Of a DNA stretch of 10,183 bases, positions 5,516 to 10,183 are shown piece after piece. Position numbers and translations under genes: made by a program. How positions within the stretch are numbered: the stretch's first letter is position 1; each line of letters opens with the position of its first letter. The stretch spans positions 1-10,183 of the forward strand of contig JAITKS010000055.1 in NCBI GenBank assembly GCA_031278315.1, given 5' to 3'. This DNA comes from Planctomycetaceae bacterium. GTDB taxonomy: Bacteria; Planctomycetota; Planctomycetia; Pirellulales; Thermoguttaceae. The notes beneath the pieces were generated by a model. It saw only the letters and a program-made list of their open reading frames with translations. It searched no databases and was not told the DNA's origin.

Positions 5516-7438
5516 ATGGAACGTCAACGATATTATGATAAACAAAAAAACGCCGTATTAGAACGGTTACGGCTTCGTTTTGACTGGTTTTGTTCTGGCC
5601 GTATATTGGTTTATTCTGTTTTGGTAGGATTTTTATCTGGTCTTGCGTCGGCGTTATTTTATTTTATTTTGCAAATTGTTTGTGGTTCGATTTTTGATTT
5701 TTATTCTGTCATAGGGATAAATATTCCGCAGCCTTCGGACTATACGTATTCTACAGGTTTGCTTCCGGGATCGGCTTTTGAGAATTCTTTACGTCAAGAT
5801 ATTTTATTTGGTTTTGTGTTACCTCGTTATTGGATATTGATGTTATTAATACCGATGTTCGGCGGTCTTATTTGTGGATTTGTCATTTGGACTTTTGCAC
5901 CTGAAGCGAGCGGAGATGGAACAGACAGTGTGATTCGTTCATTTCATTTTCGCGGCGGCAGGATTCGCAATCGTTTACCGATAGTGAAATCGCTTTCGGG
6001 GATATTTACGTTAGGGTCTGGCGGTTCGGCGGGATGGGAGGGACTGATAATGTTGTTGGGCGGCGGCATTGCGAGTTCGGTCGGGCAGATATTACGTTTG
6101 AGTGTACGTGATCGGAGATTGTTATTGTTAGCGGGCGCTGCGGGGGGATTAGGTGCAATATTTCAGATTCCGATTGGCGCAGCTATTTATGTTACGGAGG
6201 TTTTATATGCAAGTACTGCTATAGAGTTTGGGGCGGTGATTCCGTGTTTAATTGCGTCGATTACGGGTTATTCGATTTTTTATTTGATTCATGGAAATGT
6301 ACGTCAATTTGAGGTCGTGCAATATATTGGGATGGAGCATTTTGGTAATTTTTTTGTTCTTTTAATTTTTGTGCCGATAATTGCTTTAGTTTGTCTTATA
6401 TTTGTACGTCTTGTTTTGGAGATGCGTAATCGTGTTTTTCGGCGTTTATCTTTACCGGAGTTTATCAAGCCGGCGATAGGCGGATTATTATTAGGTTTTG
6501 TGGTTTTGATATATCCGCAGGTTTATGGCGGCGGTTATGTGTGGTTGTATCAACTTATTGATTTACGTTTACCGTTTTATTTAGTGTTATTATTGATTGT
6601 TCCGAAAATGTTAGCGGCTGCTTTTACTATTTCGTCCGGCGGCAGCGGCGGATTATTTGTTCCGTCGCTTTTTATTGGCGGGATGATTGGTTATGTGTTG
6701 GGACATTGTGCGGAATGGTTATTATCGGCGGTAGGATTATCGTGGATGTCGCCGGATATAAGGTTATGTGTTTTGGCGGGTGTATCGATTTTTTGTACTG
6801 GTGTAAGTAAAGTGCCTTTTGCAGCAGCTGTAATCGCATGTGAGATTATAAGTTATTCAGAGTGGAATTATGCAATTCTTGTACCGTTGATTGTGATGAA
6901 TCTTGCAACGATGGCAATTTTATCGTCTAAAACTTCGTTGTATGAGGAGCAGGTATTAACTACGCTTGATAGTGAGAATCATTTTGGTAATTATTCGATT
7001 GATTTATTGCAAGTGATAACGGTTAGAGATGCTTTTTTATCGAGGGACAAATTATCAAGGTGTGATGTAATGGTACCGGCGGGTGCAACTATACCGGAGA
7101 TAGTGAAATTAATAGCACCGTTACCGGATTCGATATTTCCGGTATCGGATTCGGCGGGGCGTTTAATAGGGATATTACATGCGACTGATGTATGGTCGGA
7201 GTTTCGCAATCGTCAAAAGTGGGATTCGATAAGAGCAGAAACGTTAATGTTGACTGAGATAAATTCGGTTATGCCGGACAGTAATCTTTATCATGCGTTA
7301 AGAATTTGTGCGTTATTATCAATTTCTGAGATTCCGGTTGTTGACCCGAAACAACCGGACGAATTAATTTGTATGTTAAGACACAGTGAAATGATCAAAG
7401 CTTACAACGAAAAACTAGCAACTGCGAAGTGGAATTAA
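5516..7438 (+). CDS. CLC-family chloride channel/transporter with C-terminal CBS pair
   Basis: This 640-residue membrane protein has about ten or more hydrophobic helices (residues about 28-475), then two CBS domains at about 500-562 and 580-632. It would move chloride or a similar anion across the inner membrane, with the CBS pair probably sensing nucleotides. Filter motifs are recognisable: SGDGTDS at 132-138 in place of GSGIPE, GSGGSAGWEGL with gating Glu175, FQIPIGAAIYVTEV with Glu228-Val229, SSGGSGGLFVP at 373-383, and SLY with Tyr476 at the position of the central tyrosine. Where known H+-coupled antiporters have the internal glutamate, this protein has Val229, as in CLC channels. The usual GREGP reads GWEGL here. 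GDGTD and the EVLY segment are, from memory, features of a bacterial CLC-CBS subfamily. The start is the ATG at 5516; a TTG at 5492 is possible, but neither has a Shine-Dalgarno sequence. The frame is intact. Confidence 0.95.
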   Translation: MERQRYYDKQKNAVLERLRLRFDWFCSGRILVYSVLVGFLSGLASALFYFILQIVCGSIFDFYSVIGINIPQPSDYTYSTGLLPGSAFENSLRQDILFGFVLPRYWILMLLIPMFGGLICGFVIWTFAPEASGDGTDSVIRSFHFRGGRIRNRLPIVKSLSGIFTLGSGGSAGWEGLIMLLGGGIASSVGQILRLSVRDRRLLLLAGAAGGLGAIFQIPIGAAIYVTEVLYASTAIEFGAVIPCLIASITGYSIFYLIHGNVRQFEVVQYIGMEHFGNFFVLLIFVPIIALVCLIFVRLVLEMRNRVFRRLSLPEFIKPAIGGLLLGFVVLIYPQVYGGGYVWLYQLIDLRLPFYLVLLLIVPKMLAAAFTISSGGSGGLFVPSLFIGGMIGYVLGHCAEWLLSAVGLSWMSPDIRLCVLAGVSIFCTGVSKVPFAAAVIACEIISYSEWNYAILVPLIVMNLATMAILSSKTSLYEEQVLTTLDSENHFGNYSIDLLQVITVRDAFLSRDKLSRCDVMVPAGATIPEIVKLIAPLPDSIFPVSDSAGRLIGILHATDVWSEFRNRQKWDSIRAETLMLTEINSVMPDSNLYHALRICALLSISEIPVVDPKQPDELICMLRHSEMIKAYNEKLATAKWN

Positions 7439-7464
7439 AAGTATTATCAATATATACTATACTT

Positions 7465-7560
7465 ATTGTATTTTAAAATTCGGTATTATTTTTTGTAACG
7501 AAGTATTTTTTGTAACGAAAAAGGTGACCGTTCACGGATAAAACTAGAATCGCCCTGAAA
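7465..7560 (+). repeat. 79-bp dispersed repeat, copy 2, with internal 17-bp duplication
   Basis: This aligns with 3824-3902 from ATTGTATTTTAAAATTCGG to CGCCCTGAAA. TATTTTTTGTAACGAA is present twice in tandem (7487-7502 and 7504-7519, period 17), which accounts exactly for the 96 against 79 base length. It begins 26 bases after the CLC stop codon. Confidence 0.8.
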
Positions 7561-7587
7561 TGGTAACAGTATTATAGTCCGTTCCAG

Positions 7588-7630
7588 CGGGGCAGGTAAA
7601 AATCCCTCCTCCCCGAAGCCTTGAAAGGGC
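7588..7630. other. GC-rich patch with two small hairpins
   Basis: CGGGG (7588-7592) pairs with CCCCG (7611-7615), with inner AGG/CCT pairs and one bulged C. Then GCCTT (7618-7622) pairs with AGGGC (7626-7630), including one G-T pair, around GAA. The patch stands out from its AT-rich surroundings. No T-run follows either hairpin, so it is not a standard intrinsic terminator. Part of it (7611-7635) resembles, inverted and with a gap, 8575-8591. Confidence 0.45.
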
Positions 7631-7659
7631 GATCGGATATTGGCTCAATAACATTGGTT

Positions 7660-7722
7660 AGTGATTCGAATTTAGATAGATAAATTCGCTGCTAATCTCC
7701 GCATACGAACTAACCACTAAAC
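7660..7722 (+). repeat. CATGCG-type dispersed module, plus-strand copy
   Basis: AGTGATTCGAATTTAGA is followed after a short variable stretch by CTAATCTCCGCATACGAACT and AACCACTAA. It matches 10016-10093 and, inverted, 3939-3989. A short form, ATGCGAACTAA, is at 22-32. As at the left edge of the window, it is followed directly by an ATCCTGT iteration. Confidence 0.75.
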
Positions 7723-7726
7723 TACT

Positions 7727-7760
7727 ATCCTGTAAATCCTGTAATCCTGTTTATCCTGTC
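7727..7760 (+). repeat. ATCCTGT iteration, copy 2
   Basis: Four units of 8-9 bases (ATCCTGTAA, ATCCTGTA, ATCCTGTTT, ATCCTGTC) lead into an A-tract. The same arrangement is at 38-70 and, inverted, at 9943-9975. Iterations of this kind are familiar to me from several environmental bacterial genomes, but I cannot confirm that here. Confidence 0.8.
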
Positions 7761-7771
7761 AAAAAAAAATT

Positions 7772-7786
7772 CCACTGATATATTAC
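7772..7786 (+). repeat. CTGATATATTAC box, copy 3
   Basis: CCACTGATATATTAC lies 11 bases after an ATCCTGT iteration. This repeats the order and spacing of the pair at 38-95, where the gap is 10 bases. Confidence 0.7.
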
Positions 7787-7931
7787 TAAAATTGGTTTTG
7801 TAGAAATTATTTTGGAGACAAGGGTAATATTTGTTCAATCTCGTGTGTTGCGGGATTTTGGTTGAAGTGTTGGATTATTGTAATGATTCAGCGCAACGAT
7901 TAATTGAGATATTACCTTTTATTTAACGAGC

Positions 7932-7945
7932 AGCCTTTCGAGGCT
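7932..7945 (+). promoter_or_regulatory. TTCG stem-loop in the leader of the lipoprotein gene
   Basis: AGCCT (7932-7936) and AGGCT (7941-7945) pair exactly around TTCG. The hairpin ends 6 bases before the ribosome site. It is only 5 bp long and closed by T-A rather than C-G, so it is a candidate structural element in the 5' leader, not a demonstrated regulator. Confidence 0.4.
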
Positions 7946-7951
7946 AAATTT

Positions 7952-7957
7952 AAGGAG
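7952..7957 (+). promoter_or_regulatory. Strong ribosome binding site, sets the lipoprotein start
   Basis: AAGGAG sits 6 bases upstream of the ATG at 7964. This is the only strong Shine-Dalgarno match before a supported gene in the window. It decides against the longer frame that would start at a TTG at 7904. Confidence 0.85.
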
Positions 7958-7963
7958 ATTAAA

Positions 7964-8341
7964 ATGAGAAAAATGATGTTGTTTATGGTGTTGGGATTGA
8001 GTGTGATCTTTTGGGGTTGTAACAAGTCGGCGGATAATACGCCAACGGAGACGACTCATGTACACACAGCGGGTGACGGACATGATCACACCGACGGAAC
8101 TTCGACGACACCGCAAGGTTCGTTGCATGAAGTAGATGGTTGGTGCGTGTCACACGAGTTACCGGAAAATGTCTGTTCGCTTTGCAACAGTAAAGTTGCA
8201 GCAGATTTCCAGAAAAAAGGTGATTGGTGTAAAGAACACAATCGAGCAGAATCGCAATGTTTCATTTGCGACCCGAATCTTAAAGAGAAATTCGCCGCCC
8301 AATACGAAGCACAATACGGAAAGAAACCGCCAAAACCATAA
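7964..8341 (+). CDS. Small Cys/His-rich putative lipoprotein with duplicated metal-knuckle motif
   Basis: This is a 125-residue exported protein. A short basic N-terminus and hydrophobic stretch (residues 4-17) end at Gly18-Cys19, a weak lipobox because Phe16-Trp17 is unusual before GC. It is probably a lipoprotein, otherwise membrane-anchored or secreted. A Thr/Asp-rich linker follows with His32, His34, His40 and His42 (HVH and HDH). Then comes a duplicated unit: WC-x2-H-x6-C-x2-C at Cys61/His64/Cys71/Cys74 and again at Cys89/His92/Cys99/Cys102, exactly 28 residues apart. Each unit has the ligands of one metal site. The EH-x3-ES-x-C wording recalls, from memory, the N-terminal part of some RND heavy-metal efflux adaptors, which suggests periplasmic metal binding. 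That is inference. The C-terminus is Lys/Pro-rich. The start is fixed by AAGGAG. No efflux gene is adjacent; the upstream neighbour is the CLC gene 525 bp away. Confidence 0.8.
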   Translation: MRKMMLFMVLGLSVIFWGCNKSADNTPTETTHVHTAGDGHDHTDGTSTTPQGSLHEVDGWCVSHELPENVCSLCNSKVAADFQKKGDWCKEHNRAESQCFICDPNLKEKFAAQYEAQYGKKPPKP

Positions 8342-8353
8342 CAATCACCGCAA

Positions 8354-8371
8354 CAATCACAATCACAATCA
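8354..8371. repeat. 6-bp tandem repeat CAATCA, three units
   Basis: Three exact units follow the lipoprotein stop codon by 12 bases. A related CAATCA also begins at 8342. In another frame this would read as an Asn/His repeat, but the gene has already ended. Confidence 0.6.
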
Positions 8372-8463
8372 CGATACAGAGACTTTAAGAATTAGTTTTG
8401 AGGTAACATAGTCAGTGAAATTTGTAACAATAACTTTTCATTCTTGAATTTTCAATTTTCAAT

Positions 8464-8490
8464 TTTCGTTACAATAAATAAAACTGAATT
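8464..8490 (-). repeat. TTTTGTAACGAAAA box, inverted copy
   Basis: On the minus strand this reads AATTCAGTTTTATTTATTGT then AACGAA, closest to the copy at 4801-4830. It abuts the paired palindromes at 8491-8546. The whole block is an inverted, diverged version of 4758-4830. Confidence 0.7.
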
Positions 8491-8546
8491 GTAGAGACAC
8501 AATGCCTTGTGTTTCAACATAGAGACGCAAAGTATTGTGTCTCTAC
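8491..8546. repeat. Two adjacent 28-bp palindromic units with exact 13-bp inverted ends
   Basis: Units 8491-8518 and 8519-8546 are each hairpins of 12-base arms around 4-base loops (TGCC and AGTA). The outer ends of the pair, GTAGAGACACAAT and ATTGTGTCTCTAC, are exact inverted repeats of 13 bases. The whole 56 bp can therefore also fold as one long hairpin. Single or degraded units are at 742-769 and 4758-4798. Confidence 0.8.
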
Positions 8547-8834
8547 TTTCATTAGTCTCGTTGGGGCGATAGTACGATCGTTCTTTCGGGGCTGATTTAT
8601 TTTATACGAAATGGTTTCTTTTTAATCACAAATATTTCTAAAATGGAAAATAATCATGAATTTATTTCATGGTGATACGGGTCGGGGTTGGGGTTGGTAG
8701 TAGAAAAGATAACAGATGGTATAATGCCGCCTTCAGTTCATGTTGGAATGGATAATGAATATATGTTGAATATCATTTATTCCTCGTGAACAGTTGTTGA
8801 GCCGTTGAGTTGTTGAGTTGTTGGAAAAGCAAAG

Positions 8835-8972
8835 ATGTCTTTTTTCCATTTGATAATTAATCAAAATTACATTGAGTGGGAATATTCTAAATTCCAAAAA
8901 ACTGCAACTTGTTTACTAGTTTTAACTCTATTATGTATTATGCTTTACACTGTTACGGATTGGTTATTTTAG
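8835..8972 (+). CDS. Possible 45-residue membrane peptide (hypothetical)
   Basis: An ATG-started frame of 45 codons ends at TAG. Residues 1-23 are polar/aromatic with Lys19 and Lys22. Residues about 24-45 form one hydrophobic segment (ATCLLVLTLLCIMLYTV, then TDWLF). This is the layout of a small single-pass membrane protein. A GGAAAAG lies about 8-12 bases upstream, a poor ribosome site. The same frame continues open after the TAG for 34 codons to a TAA at 9075-9077, so a small gene broken by one stop is another reading. I do not recognise it. A frame of this length can arise by chance in T-rich DNA, where random codons are hydrophobic. Confidence 0.25.
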   Translation: MSFFHLIINQNYIEWEYSKFQKTATCLLVLTLLCIMLYTVTDWLF

Positions 8973-9095
8973 GAGAGCAGCCGTTCTATTTGTATGGAAC
9001 AGCGGCACGATTTTAATGTTGCGGGCGTGATGTCAGCATTCTTTCAAGAAACCAATTTGTTACAGTTCAAAGTATAACATTTAACAATTTTCCCA

Positions 9096-9806
9096 ATGAT
9101 TAAAAATATCCTTACAATTGTGTTTTGTTGTACAGTGTTTTGTTGTACAGTTCTGTCAACTGTTATTGTTTTTGGTCAGGTTGTTCCGAATCAGGTGAAT
9201 TTGTTTGAAAAAACGAATTTATCTGAATGGGATTTTCATACCGACAAAGAGGGTGTTACAGTTGAAAAAGTCTATTCGTTTTCTAAAGACGGAATTTTGA
9301 CGTGTCAGGGTGAACCGTTTGGATGGCTTGGAACCAAAGAAGAGTATAAAAATTTCAAGCTGTCTATTGATTATTGTTGGCCGTCTGGGGTAAAACCAAC
9401 CAACAGTGGAATTTTTATTCGTCTGAACAGGCAGCCGGAACAAACATTTTTACCGCGTTGTATTGAAGTTCAATTAGCGTCAAAAAGTGCTGGTGATCTT
9501 TATGGATTTCATGGTATGAAACTTCCTGTTCCTGAAGGAGCTGTAAAAGGCCGTGATTCGGCAAGAGACGGCGGTAAGCAATTTGGTTTTATAAACGGTC
9601 TCAAAAAAATCGCCGATCGTGAAAAGGAGCCTGGTCAATGGAATACTTTGGATATTCTGTGTAGTAATGGATTGATTGTTATTGTTGTCAATGGTTCTAT
9701 TGTAAACTGGGTTACAAATGCTGAGCAAATACCGGGTAAAATCGGATTTCAATCTGAAGGCGGTCTCATCGAATTTCGACGAGCTGTTTTAACTGTTTTA
9801 CCATAG
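9096..9806 (+). CDS. Secreted DUF1080 (3-keto-disaccharide hydrolase) domain protein
   Basis: This 236-residue protein has a signal peptide (Lys3, hydrophobic residues 5-26, likely cut after Gly27) followed by one DUF1080 domain. That domain has a concanavalin-like sandwich fold, is very common in planctomycetes, and is annotated as hydrolysing 3-keto-glycosides. Domain landmarks are NLFEKTNLSEWDF at 35-47, KDGILTCQGEPFGWLGTKEEY near 64-84, FKLSIDYCW at 87-95, NSGIFIRL at 103-110, CIEVQL at 122-127, EPGQWNTLDI at 178-187, VNGSIVN at 198-204 and GKIGFQSEGGLIEFR at 214-228. The domain is complete. The exact substrate cannot be read from the sequence. The ATG at 9096 has no Shine-Dalgarno sequence but gives a proper signal peptide. 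The signal peptide contains an exact 15-bp tandem duplication (9121-9150). It stands alone: no oxidoreductase or sulfatase gene is nearby. Confidence 0.93.
   Translation: MIKNILTIVFCCTVFCCTVLSTVIVFGQVVPNQVNLFEKTNLSEWDFHTDKEGVTVEKVYSFSKDGILTCQGEPFGWLGTKEEYKNFKLSIDYCWPSGVKPTNSGIFIRLNRQPEQTFLPRCIEVQLASKSAGDLYGFHGMKLPVPEGAVKGRDSARDGGKQFGFINGLKKIADREKEPGQWNTLDILCSNGLIVIVVNGSIVNWVTNAEQIPGKIGFQSEGGLIEFRRAVLTVLP
9121..9150 (+). repeat. Exact 15-bp tandem duplication inside the DUF1080 signal peptide
   Basis: TGTTTTGTTGTACAG occurs twice in direct succession (9121-9135 and 9136-9150). It keeps the frame and duplicates five residues (VFCCT, VFCCT) in the hydrophobic core of the signal peptide. Confidence 0.95.
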
Positions 9807-9867
9807 ACTGATCTGCGTAATAGTTTTTTCCCTACATTTATCGAGACGGTAATGTTCTCAAAATTTT

Positions 9868-9882
9868 GTAATATATCAGTGG
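9868..9882 (-). repeat. CTGATATATTAC box, copy 4
   Basis: CCACTGATATATTAC on the minus strand, identical to 7772-7786. Here the distance to the associated ATCCTGT iteration is 60 bases instead of 10-11. Confidence 0.7.
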
Positions 9883-9942
9883 AATAATTTATTTTTTTCG
9901 GGAACGCGGTCGTCTCGACTGCATCTTTAGTTTTGTTTTTTT

Positions 9943-9975
9943 GACAGGATTACAAGATTACAGGATTGACAGGAT
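9943..9975 (-). repeat. ATCCTGT iteration, inverted copy
   Basis: GACAGGAT, TACAAGAT, TACAGGAT and TGACAGGAT on the plus strand, which is the complement of the iterations at 38-70 and 7727-7760. One unit has AAGAT in place of AGGAT. Confidence 0.8.
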
Positions 9976-10015
9976 TTTTAAATGATAAATTAAAAGAATC
10001 AAAACTTGAAACCAT

Positions 10016-10093
10016 AGTGATTTGAACTTTAGAATCCGTACTAATCTCCGCATGCGAACTAACCACTAACCACTAACCACTAACCACTAACCG
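10016..10093 (+). repeat. CATGCG-type module ending in a CTAACCA tandem array
   Basis: AGTGATTTGAACTTTAGA is followed by CTAATCTCCGCATGCGAACT and then a 7-bp tandem array. The array has four exact CTAACCA units and one CTAACCG at 10059-10093. The other copies of the module have only one unit at this place, so the array is a local expansion. Confidence 0.8.
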
Positions 10094-10183
10094 CTAATAA
10101 CAGAGATCATAGAGAATGAGATTTGTAATTGTTTGATTTGTAATTGTTCTGATGGTATGAATTAAAATTGTTGTGTTATATGG

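Larger units (their letters stand above)
7439..7963. other. Spacer between the CLC gene and the lipoprotein gene
   Basis: These 525 bases hold no gene. In order they contain the second copy of the 79-bp repeat (7465-7560), a GC-rich patch with two small hairpins (7588-7630), a CATGCG-type module (7660-7722), an ATCCTGT iteration (7727-7760), a CTGATATATTAC box (7772-7786) and the leader of the lipoprotein gene. In that leader, AGGGTAATAT (7821-7830) and ATATTACCTT (7909-7918) could pair over 78 bases. No clear terminator for the CLC gene was found. Confidence 0.55.
8342..9095. other. Spacer between the lipoprotein and DUF1080 genes
   Basis: This 754-base stretch has no recognised gene. It contains a CAATCA triplet repeat (8354-8371), an inverted GTAACG box (8464-8490), two adjacent 28-bp palindromes (8491-8546), a small GC-rich patch with the near-palindrome AGTACGATCGTTCT (8571-8584), and a GTTGAGTT iteration (about 8793-8822). 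It also holds a 45-codon open frame with a membrane segment (8835-8972) and an imperfect hairpin at about 8981-9008. I see no clear promoter for the DUF1080 gene. Confidence 0.5.
9807..10183. other. Repeat-rich spacer at right edge
   Basis: No gene is visible. The modules found are an inverted CTGATATATTAC box (9868-9882), an inverted ATCCTGT iteration (9943-9975), a plus-strand CATGCG-type module ending in a CTAACCA tandem array (10016-10093), and an inverted TCTCTGTG-like stretch (10099-10120). No clear terminator for the DUF1080 gene was seen. Confidence 0.55.

Noticed and set aside
5201..5545. 114-codon minus-strand frame across the CLC promoter and start
   Set aside because: It overlaps the start of the CLC gene on the opposite strand, is rich in Lys/Ile/Tyr from A/T codons and has no domain.
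7588..7630. Intrinsic terminator for the CLC gene
   Set aside because: The hairpins are not followed by a T-run and lie 150 bases beyond the stop codon behind a dispersed repeat.
7904..7963. 20-residue extension of the lipoprotein from a TTG
   Set aside because: AAGGAG at 7952-7957 sits correctly for the ATG at 7964, which also gives a proper signal sequence. The extension would bury the signal.
10059..10093. CRISPR-like or telomere-like array
   Set aside because: The units are 7 bases with no spacers between them, so this is a simple tandem repeat.

Overview
The window looks like chromosome from a low-GC, planctomycete-like bacterium. This is an inference from several signs together: a DUF1080 (3-keto-disaccharide hydrolase) secreted protein, a polysaccharide deacetylase of the exosortase/PEP-CTERM type, a GspI-like pilin, RNase Y, a CLC channel of the subfamily carrying a GDGTD motif, and many genes without a Shine-Dalgarno sequence. 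Only about two thirds of the window is coding. The spacers are long, AT-rich and full of short dispersed repeats. No rRNA, tRNA, CRISPR array, transposase or phage gene was seen.

Layout. The left half is on the minus strand, reading from about 4.6 kb down to 0.2 kb: coaE (dephospho-CoA kinase), a 0.7 kb spacer, rny (RNase Y), a polysaccharide deacetylase 51 bp behind rny, then a GspI/pseudopilin-like protein. The right half is on the plus strand: a CLC-family chloride channel/transporter with two CBS domains, a small Cys/His-rich putative lipoprotein with a duplicated CxxH-x6-CxxC motif, a possible 45-residue membrane peptide, and a secreted DUF1080 protein. The two halves diverge from a 0.9 kb intergenic region (4616-5515).

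The genes do not form one pathway. coaE and rny are housekeeping genes. The deacetylase, pseudopilin, lipoprotein and DUF1080 protein are envelope or exported functions of the kind common in planctomycetes. Spacing suggests that only rny and the deacetylase could be co-transcribed.

The most notable structure is outside the genes. Every long spacer is built from the same few short modules in different orders and orientations: an ATCCTGTAA-type iteration, a CTGATATATTAC box, a TTTTGTAACGAAAA box, a 28-bp palindrome related to GTAGAGACACAA, and a CATGCGAACTAACCAC box. One module copy overlaps the 3' end of coaE and supplies its stop codon. Other points to follow are the altered pore motif of the CLC protein (GWEGL where GREGP is usual), the metal-knuckle lipoprotein, and an exact 15-bp in-frame duplication in the DUF1080 signal peptide. 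No clear new defence or mobile system is visible.
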